Assembly: GCA_027308685.1 (NCBI GenBank)
Contig: DAIDEE010000019.1
Location: forward strand, 1-52,545
Origin: Acidocella sp.
Lineage (GTDB): Bacteria > Pseudomonadota > Alphaproteobacteria > Acetobacterales > Acetobacteraceae
Length of the DNA stretch: 52,545 nucleotides
Direction of reading: 5' to 3'
Positions 26,508-34,561 of the stretch are shown here, piece after piece. Every line of letters starts with the position of its first letter. Positions within the stretch are counted from its first letter, which is position 1. The translations under genes were made by a program, and so were the position numbers. The notes below the pieces were generated by a model. The model had not been told where the DNA came from and made no database searches. It saw only the letters and a program-made list of their open reading frames with translations.

Positions 26508-26555
26508 CCATCTGAACCGGGGTTGCCGTTCACGTCAAGCCACACGGTCAGATGG
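26508..26555. repeat. Inverted repeat in the coxS/gtrA divergent region
   Basis: CCATCTGAACC (26508-26518) and GGTCAGATGG (26546-26555) are inverted copies that differ by one inserted base. They bracket the predicted coxS promoter and one arm covers its -10, so they could be an operator. A smaller hairpin, TGCCG-GTA-CGGCA, lies at 26571-26583. Confidence 0.4.
26510..26538 (-). promoter_or_regulatory. Candidate promoter of coxSLM
   Basis: On the minus strand CTTGACG, containing the -35 TTGACG (26533-26538), is 17 bp from TCAGAT (26510-26515). The -35 is strong for alphaproteobacteria and the -10 is poor, which would suit a promoter needing an activator. The start codon of coxS is 36 bp downstream. 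Confidence 0.38.
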
Positions 26556-26605
26556 TGTAGTCTGCCCTCTTGCCGGTACGGCAGTGCTTGGCTACCGCAT
26601 TCAGC

Positions 26606-27058
26606 ATGAATAAAAAAACCTCACCGGGCAGGCTGGGAACACGATGGAACCAGTTGATCGCCGCCGCGACACGGTTGCATGTCAGCGAGGATTTCATCCG
26701 CTTCGGCGTGGTCGGAACCATGGGTTTTTGCTGGGATACTGCCACGGTTTACGCCCTCAAAGGATTCATCAATCTCTACGCCGCCGGGGCCGCCGGGTTT
26801 TTCGTGGCCGCCACCGCCAACTGGGCCGCCAACCGGTTCTGGACCTTTGCCCACAAAGACCACGGCGCCATGCACGTGCAATGGGCAAAATTTCTGGCCG
26901 CCAATGCGGTGGGATTTATCGTTAACCGTGGCGTTTTTTTCATTTTGATCACGGTGAATTTATTGTGTCGTCAGCAGCCCGTTTACGCCATCATCGCCGG
27001 ATCATTCGCCGGCCTGGCGTTTAATTATTTTCTTTCCAAAAAATATGTTTTCACCTAA
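26606..27058 (+). CDS. GtrA family membrane protein
   Basis: A 150-residue protein with four predicted transmembrane helices. FIRFGVVGTMGFCWDTATVYAL (helix 1, about 30-50), NWAANRFWTF after helix 2, and FNYFLSKKYVF at the C terminus are the GtrA signature positions. GtrA proteins are thought to flip or help transfer lipid-linked sugars across the inner membrane. The ATG at 26606 gives a normal-length N terminus; a TTG at 26570 would lengthen it by 12 residues. The glycosyltransferase gene that follows supports a glycan role, and the two genes are linked by a 10-bp hairpin. Confidence 0.84.
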   Translation: MNKKTSPGRLGTRWNQLIAAATRLHVSEDFIRFGVVGTMGFCWDTATVYALKGFINLYAAGAAGFFVAATANWAANRFWTFAHKDHGAMHVQWAKFLAANAVGFIVNRGVFFILITVNLLCRQQPVYAIIAGSFAGLAFNYFLSKKYVFT

Positions 27059-27088
27059 ATCAACCTAAGGATGTATAGAGGTTGATTT
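27057..27088 (+). promoter_or_regulatory. Perfect 10-bp hairpin covering the GT2 start
   Basis: AAATCAACCT (27057-27066) and AGGTTGATTT (27079-27088) are exact reverse complements with a 12-nt loop (AAGGATGTATAG). The right arm contains the end of the Shine-Dalgarno-like AGAGG and the first two bases of the TTG start of the next gene. The left arm begins inside the gtrA stop codon. In RNA this stem would hide the ribosome binding site, so it may act as translational control or an attenuator. No long T-run follows, so simple termination is less likely. Confidence 0.55.
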
Positions 27089-28088
27089 GTCTGGAACGCC
27101 CAAGCTCGCCGGTGGCTCACCACCACCGCAAGTGGCCTATGATGCTGATATCATTATCCTCACCATTAGCCGGGTTTATGAAACCATCGCGGCCGTTCGT
27201 TCGGCCTGCCGCCAGACCGGCCTGGGAGCGCATGGCCTTGGCGTACATGTTACGGTGCTCGACCAAGGTTCACCTGAGGCTGAATTTCAAATTCTGGCTG
27301 CCGCCTTGCAAAGCGAGACCGGCGTTTCATTATATCGCGGCTTAACAAACCTTGGCGTTGCCGGCGGGCGGAATTTTTTGGCACAACAGGGCAACGGTAA
27401 AATCATTGTCGGGCTCGATAATGATGCAGTATTCGCCGACGACCATATGGTAGCCCAAACCACCCGCCGGTTTGCGGACCATCCGCGGCTCGGGGCGATC
27501 GGCTTTCAAATACGCAGTGGCGACGGCGCCTGCCTCGATTTGTCAAGCTGGGGTTACCCGCAATCACTAAAACCCCAGCGCCATGGTTGGTTTTTAACAA
27601 CCACTTTTGTCGGCGCCGGGCACGCTATCCGGCGCACCGCCTGGCAACAGGCGGGGGGGTACGATGCCAAATTGTTCTTCACCTGGGAGGAATATGATTT
27701 TTGCCGCCGCGCCATAAAATCCGGTTGGCAGGTTGGCTATGACGGCTCACTGGTAGTTTGGCACAAGGCCGCCAGTGCCGAGCGGGTTGGCTGGCAAGAA
27801 GCGCGGCTTGGGTTATTCGTGCGCAACCGGTTGGTCATTGCCCGCAAATGGCGGGAACCGCTATTTTTGCTCATCGCCGGTTATTTGCTGAAAGGGCTGC
27901 TTGCCGGGCGCTTCATCGCCACGCTGGAAGGTATCATGGCCGGCCTGCAATGGCAGCTAGTCAGCACGCAAGCCATGCCGCCTTCGATGCTGGCCTATCT
28001 GCAGCAGCATGAGGTCGACCACCGGGGTGCCTGGTGGCAGCGCGTTCAGTTTGAGCTATTCCGCAAACGCCCTGCCGCCAGCGGGTGA
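27087..28088 (+). CDS. GT2-family glycosyltransferase
   Basis: A 333-residue GT-A glycosyltransferase. IIILTISRVYETIAAVRSA begins the nucleotide-binding fold, NLGVAGGRNFL (about 88-98) and VGLDNDAVF (DxD-like) follow, and FVGAGHAIRRTAW plus FTWEEYDFCRRA supply the acceptor-side acidic residues (the ED-type motif). The start at 27087 is TTG with AGAGG 5 bp upstream. A downstream GTG at 27132 would start just before the first beta strand and is a fair alternative. It follows gtrA and probably works with it on a lipid-linked sugar. Its 3' end overlaps convergent xerD by 43 bp. Confidence 0.85.
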   Translation: MSGTPKLAGGSPPPQVAYDADIIILTISRVYETIAAVRSACRQTGLGAHGLGVHVTVLDQGSPEAEFQILAAALQSETGVSLYRGLTNLGVAGGRNFLAQQGNGKIIVGLDNDAVFADDHMVAQTTRRFADHPRLGAIGFQIRSGDGACLDLSSWGYPQSLKPQRHGWFLTTTFVGAGHAIRRTAWQQAGGYDAKLFFTWEEYDFCRRAIKSGWQVGYDGSLVVWHKAASAERVGWQEARLGLFVRNRLVIARKWREPLFLLIAGYLLKGLLAGRFIATLEGIMAGLQWQLVSTQAMPPSMLAYLQQHEVDHRGAWWQRVQFELFRKRPAASG

Positions 28089-28951
28089 TGCGCCTGCATC
28101 AGTTTCTCCAGCCGTTCGGCCAGCACATGCGTATAAATTTGGGTCGTCGCGATATCCGAATGGCCCAGCAATTTTTGCAAACTGCGTAAATCGGCCCCAC
28201 GCGCCAACATGTGCGAGGCAAAGGAGTGGCGTAACACGTGCGGCGAAAGCCGGGCCGGGTCGATGTTGGCTTTCAACGCCACCTGCTTGAGCAACAATGC
28301 AAACCCTTGTCTTGTCATGGCCGTGCCCGCCGCCCGGCCGGCGAATAGATACCGCGCCTTGGCTTTGGTGCCGGCCCGCAAGTTCAGCGCTGCCTGTTTG
28401 GCGACATCCGACAGTGGCACAATACGTTCGCGCCCCCCTTTGCCCTTGATCATCAAAATCTGCGCATCGGTAGAAAGCGCTCCGGCCGGAAGCGCCAACA
28501 GCTCTGAGACGCGCAAGCCGGTAGCATACAGAATTTCCAGTCCCGCAGTGGCTTTCAGCCCCGATGGTACGGGCATCTCGGCGGCGGTGCGCAGCAGAGC
28601 ATCTACCTCCGCCTCGCTCAAAAATTTTGGTAGCGAGCTTGGCAGCTTGGGTGTGGCAATGTCAGAGGCTGGGTTATCCGCCCGGTAACCTTCACGCAGC
28701 ATGAATAAAAAAAACTGCCGCAGCGCTGAGAGCCGCCTGGCCTGGGTGCGGGCTGAACTACCCGCGGCAGCCAGCGAACTGACATAATCAGCCACCTGAT
28801 CCGCCGCCGCCCGCCCCGGCGCACCGCCGCAAAACCCCTCAAAATCGCTCAAATCGGCAGCGTAAGCAGCCAATGTGTTCTGCGCCGCGCCGCGCTCGGC
28901 GGCCAACATTTCCAAAAACGCTTCAATGTGACCATCTACCGCCATAGGCAT
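28046..28951 (-). CDS. xerD: Tyrosine recombinase XerD
   Basis: A 301-residue site-specific tyrosine recombinase of the XerC/XerD group. The N-terminal SAM-like DNA-binding domain (AERGAAQNTLAAYAADLSDF) is followed by the catalytic domain with Arg in TGLRVSELL, the HVLRHSFASHML box (HxxR), LGHSDIATTQIYTHV with His and the nucleophilic Tyr. The length, the SLPKFLSEAEVDALL linker and the chromosomal housekeeping neighbours point to chromosome-dimer resolution at dif rather than to a mobile-element integrase. XerD is preferred over XerC by overall wording of the N terminus. The start is uncertain among 28975, 28951 and 28945; 28951 gives the usual length. Confidence 0.88.
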   Translation of the reverse strand: MPMAVDGHIEAFLEMLAAERGAAQNTLAAYAADLSDFEGFCGGAPGRAAADQVADYVSSLAAAGSSARTQARRLSALRQFFLFMLREGYRADNPASDIATPKLPSSLPKFLSEAEVDALLRTAAEMPVPSGLKATAGLEILYATGLRVSELLALPAGALSTDAQILMIKGKGGRERIVPLSDVAKQAALNLRAGTKAKARYLFAGRAAGTAMTRQGFALLLKQVALKANIDPARLSPHVLRHSFASHMLARGADLRSLQKLLGHSDIATTQIYTHVLAERLEKLMQAHHPLAAGRLRNSSN

Positions 28952-28973
28952 GATGTGATAAGCCTGACTGACC

Positions 28974-30620
28974 ATGCTGCACAACATCCACCAAATTGTC
29001 CCTGAGCCTGAAAAGAGCATCGTCCTGGTCGGGCTGATGGGGGCCGGTAAAACTGCCATTGGCAAACGCCTGGCTGGCCGGTTGAACCTGCCATTCTACG
29101 ATTCCGATCAGGAGATCGAGCGCGCCGCCGGAATGAGCGTGGCCGAAATATTTGCCAAACACGGCGAGCCGCATTTCCGAGCCGGAGAAAAGCGCGTCAT
29201 CGAGCGTCTGCTGGCCCGCGGCCCAATCGTGCTCGCGACCGGCGGCGGCGCCTTTATGGACCCCGAAACCAGGGATATTGTGGGCCACCGCGCGATTTCC
29301 GTGTGGTTGCACAGCCCCGTCCACATTCTGCTGCACCGGGTGCGTGGCCGCACCCACCGGCCGTTGCTCAATAACGGCGACCCCGGGGAAATATTGCAGC
29401 GGCTATTAGCGGTGCGTGGCCCGGTCTATGCTCTGGCCGACATCATTATCCCTGGCTCTGAGGACCCACCTGACGTGACCACCCAGAATGTAATCGACAA
29501 GCTGACAACCTACGCCGAACCACGCCGGGTTGAGGTCAAGCTCAGCCAGAACAGCTATGACGTGGTTATCGGCCCGAACCTGCTGACTCGCGCCGGGGCG
29601 CTGATGCACAAGGTATTGCCGCAGAAGCGCGTGGTGATCATCACCGATGAGACTGTTGCCGCCTTGCATCTGCTCAAGCTGCAAGCCAGCTTGGAACAGG
29701 TTGCCATCACGCATGACAGCGTTATCGTTAAGTCAGGCGAAGCCTCAAAAAGCATCGAGACCTGGGCGTTTGTGATCGGCGAATTGCTGAGCCGCAAGGT
29801 GGACCGCCACACCACCATCATCGCCCTCGGCGGCGGGGTGATCGGGGATCTGGCTGGTTTTGCCGCCGCCGCGACGTTGCGTGGTCTGCCATTCATTCAA
29901 ATTCCCACCAGTTTGCTGGCGCAGGTGGATTCCAGCGTGGGCGGCAAAACCGGCATCAATTCGCCGCATGGCAAAAACCTGATCGGGGCGTTCCACCAGC
30001 CGCGCCTGGTGCTGGCCGACTCCGCGATCCTCAACACCCTGCCGATCCGCGAGTGGCGGGCCGGATACGCGGAAATCGTCAAGGCCGGGCTGATCGCCGA
30101 TGCCTCACTATATGCGTGGTGCGAGGCCAATGGCGCGGCGATGCTCAACGGCGATGCCGCATTACTTGCCCAGGCCGTTGAAAGCGCGGTGGCCTTCAAG
30201 GCTGCCGTGGTGGGCGATGATGAGCGCGAGATGAAACCAAACGGTGGGCGGGCCCTGCTGAATTTAGGCCACACCTTCGGCCATGCGCTGGAAGCCGAGA
30301 CCGGCTATGGCCAGGGCCTGCTGCACGGTGAGGCCGTAGCGGTGGGCATTATCCTGGCCACCCAGCTTTCAGCGAATCTGGGTTTCTGTCCGCAGGAAGA
30401 TGCCAGCCGCATCGCCGCCCATTTCACTGCCGTCGGCCTGCCAACCCGGATCAATAACCTGCCTGCCGAACATCTGCTGACGCATATGAAGCAGGATAAA
30501 AAAATGAAGGATGGCAAGCTGACCTTCATTTTAACTCACGGCATCGGCCAGGCCTTCACTCATCCTGAAGTCGCCGAGGAAGCGGTCCGTAACGTGCTGC
30601 TGGCGAACGGGGCGGTTTAA
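28974..30620 (+). CDS. Bifunctional shikimate kinase / 3-dehydroquinate synthase (AroK-AroB fusion)
   Basis: One 548-residue reading frame carries two enzymes of the shikimate pathway. Residues 1 to about 175 are shikimate kinase (GLMGAGKTAIGKRLA at 19-33, YDSDQEIE, TGGGAF). From about 185 on is 3-dehydroquinate synthase, with DSVIVKSGEASKSIE, ALGGGVIGDLAGFAAATLRG, the TSLLAQVDSSVGGKTGIN motif and NLGHTFGHALE supplying metal-binding His residues. aroK and aroB are usually adjacent genes; here they are joined without a stop, as in some Acetobacteraceae. The start is 22 bp from divergent xerD. The last 4 bp overlap the convergent MaoC gene. Confidence 0.94.
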   Translation: MLHNIHQIVPEPEKSIVLVGLMGAGKTAIGKRLAGRLNLPFYDSDQEIERAAGMSVAEIFAKHGEPHFRAGEKRVIERLLARGPIVLATGGGAFMDPETRDIVGHRAISVWLHSPVHILLHRVRGRTHRPLLNNGDPGEILQRLLAVRGPVYALADIIIPGSEDPPDVTTQNVIDKLTTYAEPRRVEVKLSQNSYDVVIGPNLLTRAGALMHKVLPQKRVVIITDETVAALHLLKLQASLEQVAITHDSVIVKSGEASKSIETWAFVIGELLSRKVDRHTTIIALGGGVIGDLAGFAAAATLRGLPFIQIPTSLLAQVDSSVGGKTGINSPHGKNLIGAFHQPRLVLADSAILNTLPIREWRAGYAEIVKAGLIADASLYAWCEANGAAMLNGDAALLAQAVESAVAFKAAVVGDDEREMKPNGGRALLNLGHTFGHALEAETGYGQGLLHGEAVAVGIILATQLSANLGFCPQEDASRIAAHFTAVGLPTRINNLPAEHLLTHMKQDKKMKDGKLTFILTHGIGQAFTHPEVAEEAVRNVLLANGAV

Positions 30621-31468
30621 CCCGCGCTAAAGGTTCCGTTGCTCACCACCACCACGTCGCGCTCCACCACCCGCGCGCGAAAAAACCCGTCGGCCCATAT
30701 TTCGGTGCGGATGGTCTCGCCTGGAAATACCGGGGCGGAGAATCGGCAACCGAATTTGCGCAGGTGGGATGGATTATAGTCGCACACGGCTTTCAGCAAC
30801 GCATGGGTGACCACGCCGAAGGTGCAAAGCCCGTGTAAAATTGGCCTCGGAAACCCCGCCATCGCGGCAAATTTTGGGGCCGCGTGCAGCGGGTTATCAT
30901 CGCCGTTGAAGCGGTAATACAAAGCCTGCTCGGGCCGGGTTGGCAGGTCGATGACGACATCGGGCGACCGCTCCGGCATTTTCGGCTGCACCGGCACCGG
31001 GCCAGAAGGCCCGCCAAACCCGCCGTCGCCGCGCAGCACGATGGTGGCGGTTGTTTTGGCCAGTGGTGCGCCGCTGACGGCGTCGGTCATGTCGCGCTCC
31101 ATCACCATCAACGCGCCCCGGCCCTCGCCTTTATCAATCAGGCTGGCGATGCGGTTACGGCAGATCACCTCCTGCCCCGCCTTGAGAGACCCGAGCCATT
31201 CAACCGTTTGATCTCCATGCACCACTTTCACATGGTCAATGCCGGTCCGCGGGTCAGCGATAAAACCCGGCAGATAACCCATCACCACGGGCATCGAGGG
31301 AACAATTTTCAAATCCCGGTCGAAATCCACGTAGTCCAGTTGCGCCTCATCCAACGGGTCAGCGCCAAACCCGCAGGAGAGCGCATAGAAGGCCGCTTCA
31401 CGCTTGGTTAGTGTGTAATGAACATCAGGGATCTCGAAGTTCATTAGTGTCTCATAGTGAATAGGCAT
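30617..31468 (-). CDS. MaoC-type 2-enoyl-CoA hydratase
   Basis: A 283-residue double-hotdog protein. The C-terminal hotdog has the hydratase 2 motif NPLHAAPKFAAMAGFPRPILHG (about 193-214), in which the Asp/His pair of R-specific hydratases would normally lie; here the sequence is N-PLH. FYALSCGFGADPLDE at the N terminus resembles the peroxisomal multifunctional-enzyme hydratase domain. It would hydrate trans-2-enoyl-CoA to (3R)-hydroxyacyl-CoA or act on a related CoA ester. GGGAG is 5 bp before the ATG. Its last 4 bp overlap the end of the aroKB gene. Confidence 0.85.
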   Translation of the reverse strand: MPIHYETLMNFEIPDVHYTLTKREAAFYALSCGFGADPLDEAQLDYVDFDRDLKIVPSMPVVMGYLPGFIADPRTGIDHVKVVHGDQTVEWLGSLKAGQEVICRNRIASLIDKGEGRGALMVMERDMTDAVSGAPLAKTTATIVLRGDGGFGGPSGPVPVQPKMPERSPDVVIDLPTRPEQALYYRFNGDDNPLHAAPKFAAMAGFPRPILHGLCTFGVVTHALLKAVCDYNPSHLRKFGCRFSAPVFPGETIRTEIWADGFFRARVVERDVVVVSNGTFSAG

Positions 31469-31540
31469 CTCGGCTCCCGCAATGATAGAGCGTTAGTGTG
31501 CCGGTGCCGGAAAGGCCGGGCAAGCCCGCTTGATCAGATG

Positions 31541-32857
31541 TTAATGATGTCCCGCCCTCGCGCTGGCGTGCAAAACCTTATGGTGGATGCGCCGGATGCC
31601 CATCGCAACCGCCAGAATCACAAAGGGGATCGCAATGCCCATCGCCATGTCCGGGTCGAGTTTCACCCCACTGGCCTGCATGCCGCGCGCGGCATAGCCA
31701 ATTAACCCAATGATGTAATAAGTAATTGCCGCAACTGACAAACCCTCGACCGTTTGCTGCAGCCGTAATTGTAAATCAGCCCGCTCGTTCATCGATTCCA
31801 GCACCGCAATAGACTGCTGCTCGCGCGAGACATCAACACGGGTGGATAGCAACTGTGTGGCCCGTGCCACCCGCGATGACAGCGATTCCAGACGTAGAGC
31901 TGTCACACTACAGGTATTCATCGCCGGGGCCAGCCGCAGTTCAGTGAATTCCCGGAACGTCTGGATCGCAACAATCCGCTCCTCGCGTAATTCAGCGATG
32001 CGCTGTTGTACCAGTTGGTAATAAGCCCGGCCGGCACTGAAGCGATAGTTATTTTGCGACTCGAAACTTTCAATCTGTGCCGCCAGGCGCGTCAGCCGGT
32101 CCAGCAATTGCGGCTCTCCTACTTCAGCCACACCTACCAAGGCAGAGGTAATATCAGCCAGTTCATGCTCGCTGGCGGCCAGTGCCGGCGTTAATTGCCG
32201 TGCCAACGGCAGCGTGAGCAGGGCCAGCAGCCGGTAGGTATCTATCTCGAGCAGCCGTTGCAGTGCCCGGCCGGCTTGACGAGGACGCAGGGATTTATCC
32301 AGCACCAGCAAACGGCTGAAACCATCCGGGCGAATCCGCAAATCGGTCAACGCGATGCCGGCCCCGCCCGCAACGGCTGAACCAATCAGCGGGTTGCCCG
32401 CAAATAACCGCCCTGAAATCGCATCATAGTCGGGCTGCGCATCACCCAGCGGCAAAAACGCTGCATGGGTCGCGGTGAGGGTCTGCCCGGTTAGCCCGGC
32501 CAGCCACGCCGCTGGCACCTGCCGGATTGGCGGGTCAGCAAACGGGTCTTCGCCGGTGCCGGGGGTGATAAATTTATAGCGGGCAAATTCCGAATGACGT
32601 TCCCACTTCAGCCGGAACCGGCCCATGTTGGCACTATAATGGATCGCTCCAGGGGCCGGCGGCTTGACGCCGAAACGCCCTGCGAGGTCGGCGATGTGCT
32701 GCAACTGACCGTCACGTAACGAGCTGTCGCCGTACAGAGCGAGGTACGAAATCCGCACCGGCGCGATGAGAGTCTCTGGTGGCCGGGCGTGCGCCTCGTC
32801 ATTGAGTTCCTGGCGTTGCGGGTGACTAGGAGGCAGCAGCGGCAATGACGTACTCAA
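31541..32857 (-). CDS. DUF3422 family membrane protein
   Basis: A 438-residue protein that matches DUF3422: HPQRQELNDEAHARPPE near the N terminus, HSEFARYKFI, and a helical region rich in Arg and Gln (ESFESQNNYRFSAGRAYYQLVQQRI). Two transmembrane helices lie at the C terminus (about 382-400 and 416-434). The family resembles a CorA-like topology with a large soluble domain and two terminal helices; its function has not been established. The chosen start is a TTG with GAGAGGAA upstream; a GTG at 32893 is the alternative. A -10-like TATAGT sits at 32931-32936 on the minus strand, without a convincing -35. Confidence 0.82.
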   Translation of the reverse strand: MSTSLPLLPPSHPQRQELNDEAHARPPETLIAPVRISYLALYGDSSLRDGQLQHIADLAGRFGVKPPAPGAIHYSANMGRFRLKWERHSEFARYKFITPGTGEDPFADPPIRQVPAAWLAGLTGQTLTATHAAFLPLGDAQPDYDAISGRLFAGNPLIGSAVAGGAGIALTDLRIRPDGFSRLLVLDKSLRPRQAGRALQRLLEIDTYRLLALLTLPLARQLTPALAASEHELADITSALVGVAEVGEPQLLDRLTRLAAQIESFESQNNYRFSAGRAYYQLVQQRIAELREERIVAIQTFREFTELRLAPAMNTCSVTALRLESLSSRVARATQLLSTRVDVSREQQSIAVLESMNERADLQLRLQQTVEGLSVAAITYYIIGLIGYAARGMQASGVKLDPDMAMGIAIPFVILAVAMGIRRIHHKVLHASARAGHH

Positions 32858-33032
32858 CGAGATTATTCCTCTCCCTTTCCGGGTCTGCGGCACGCGCAGC
32901 TTTGCGAGCCCGCCCGTTTAGCATTTGGAAACTATAGCGACATTCCCAGCGACAACGGAACCTTAAATCCAGCAGCATTGGGCACTTTTCCGCAAAAGCC
33001 GTTCGTATGCCGCCCCACACCCTCTACATACC

Positions 33033-33059
33033 GGTGAGTATGCCATAGACTTACCCACC
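33033..33059. promoter_or_regulatory. Inverted repeat before the MFS gene (possible operator)
   Basis: GGTGAGTA (33033-33040) and TACCCACC (33052-33059) pair with one mismatch across an 11-bp spacer, directly upstream of the AAGGAG ribosome binding site of the MFS exporter gene. Multidrug exporters are often controlled by a repressor binding such a site, but no regulator gene is adjacent. Confidence 0.35.
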
Positions 33060-33075
33060 AGCTAAGGAGACGAAA

Positions 33076-34485
33076 TTGGCGTTGCCCACGCGTAAAATCG
33101 TGCCCATGATCGTGGCCTGCGCCCTGTTCATGCAGCAAATGGACTCTACCGCGCTGGCAACTTCGTTACCCTCGATGGCCGGCTCGCTCGGTGTGACACC
33201 GCTGAAGCTGCATTTAGCCATCACCTCGTATTTAATGTCGCTCGCTATTTTTTTGCCTCTGAGCGGTTGGGTCGCCGATAAATTTGGGCCAAGGCGGATA
33301 TTCTGCCTTGCTATTGGGTTATTCACCCTGGGTTCTGTTCTGTGCGGCGTCTCCATCAACCTTTCCACCTTGGTGGCGGCGCGCGTCATTCAGGGGTTAG
33401 GCGGCGCCATGATGGTGCCAGTGGGGCGACTGATATTAGTGCGCTCGGTTGAAAAAACCGAGCTCTTATCGGCCATGGTGCTGATGAACATGACAGCCAT
33501 CATCGGCCCGGCCACCGGACCGCTGCTGGGGGGCGCGATTACCAGCTTCATTTCCTGGCGCTGGATTTTCTGGATCAATGTTCCTGCCGGTATAATGGGG
33601 ATCGTTTTAACGCTGCGTTTTATCAGAGATTTGAACAAAACCGAGGTGAAAGCCTTCGACGGGCGCGGGTTTATTTTAACGGGTCTAGGCTTTGGTTGCC
33701 TGATGGCGGCACTCGATTCCGTGTCCAGCCAATTCGATGATAACATCATACCACTTGGCCTGCTGTTTGCCGGACTAATCTCACTGGGGATTTATTACCT
33801 TCATAGCCGGATCGTGAGCAACCCGATTCTGGATTTGCGGTTGTTTCGCGTGACAAGTTTTCGGATCAGTATAACGGGGGGCAGCATATTCCGGCTCGGC
33901 TTCGGGGCGATTCCATTTTTACTGCCGTTACTGATGCAGGTTGGCTTTGGCTATTCGCCGCTGAAATCAGGCACCATCACGTTTATCTCGTCGGCGGGGT
34001 CGTTCGGTATGCGCAGTATTTCCCGGCGGGTGATCAAAAAATTTGGATTTCGCAATATTCTCATTTGGAACGCGCTGATCACTGCCGGGTTCATGTTCCT
34101 GTACGGCACGTTCGAGCCGTCAACGTCGCGGCTGTTCATGATGGCCGTTATATTTGGCGGCGGGGTGTTCCGTTCACTACAAATGACCAGCGTCAACACA
34201 ATCACCTTTGCCGAGGTCAATACTCTGCAAATGCGTGATGCCACCAGCATGAGTCAGATGGCGCAGCGGATATCTCAGGTCGGTGGCGTGGCCTTGGCGG
34301 CGTTGATTTTAGGGTTGGCGGGCAACGGTAGTGCGCATCTGAGCGTACACGCATTTTCAACCGCCTTCTGTGTTCTGGGTGGAATTTCCGCATTCTCGCT
34401 GTTGTTATTCTGGCAATTGCCGCTTGATGCAGGCGCCGAGCTGGCCGACCGCGTCAGCTCAACACCAGCCCAGCCTAACCGTTGA
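33076..34485 (+). CDS. MFS transporter of the DHA2 (EmrB-like) family
   Basis: A 469-residue membrane protein with about 14 hydrophobic segments. MQQMDSTALATSLPSMA (about 17-33) is the DHA2 motif D1 region, GWVADKFGPRRIF is motif A, and ARVIQGLGGAMMVPVGR is motif B. GPATGPLLGGAI is motif C, typical of antiporters that export drugs. It probably exports toxic small molecules using the proton gradient. The start is TTG at 33076, backed by AAGGAG at 33064-33069; the next ATG would cut into the first helix. No membrane-fusion (EmrA) gene adjoins it. Confidence 0.87.
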   Translation: MALPTRKIVPMIVACALFMQQMDSTALATSLPSMAGSLGVTPLKLHLAITSYLMSLAIFLPLSGWVADKFGPRRIFCLAIGLFTLGSVLCGVSINLSTLVAARVIQGLGGAMMVPVGRLILVRSVEKTELLSAMVLMNMTAIIGPATGPLLGGAITSFISWRWIFWINVPAGIMGIVLTLRFIRDLNKTEVKAFDGRGFILTGLGFGCLMAALDSVSSQFDDNIIPLGLLFAGLISLGIYYLHSRIVSNPILDLRLFRVTSFRISITGGSIFRLGFGAIPFLLPLLMQVGFGYSPLKSGTITFISSAGSFGMRSISRRVIKKFGFRNILIWNALITAGFMFLYGTFEPSTSRLFMMAVIFGGGVFRSLQMTSVNTITFAEVNTLQMRDATSMSQMAQRISQVGGVALAALILGLAGNGSAHLSVHAFSTAFCVLGGISAFSLLLFWQLPLDAGAELADRVSSTPAQPNR

Positions 34486-34527
34486 CGCATCCGGTACTCT
34501 GTGTGAAACTCAAAATAATATAACATT

Positions 34528-34546
34528 TGTGCGAAATACGCACTTT
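34528..34546 (+). terminator. Short hairpin between the MFS and TctC-like genes (possible terminator)
   Basis: GTGCG (34528-34532) and CGCAC (34538-34542) pair across an AAATA loop, followed by TTTT. The stem is only 5 bp. It may be a weak terminator for the MFS gene or part of the leader of the next gene. Confidence 0.3.
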
Positions 34547-34561
34547 TGGGGGGAACATATT

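Noticed and set aside
28046-28951. Integrase of a mobile element
   Set aside because: Length, motifs and housekeeping neighbours fit XerD; no attachment repeats, phage genes or transposon ends are near it.
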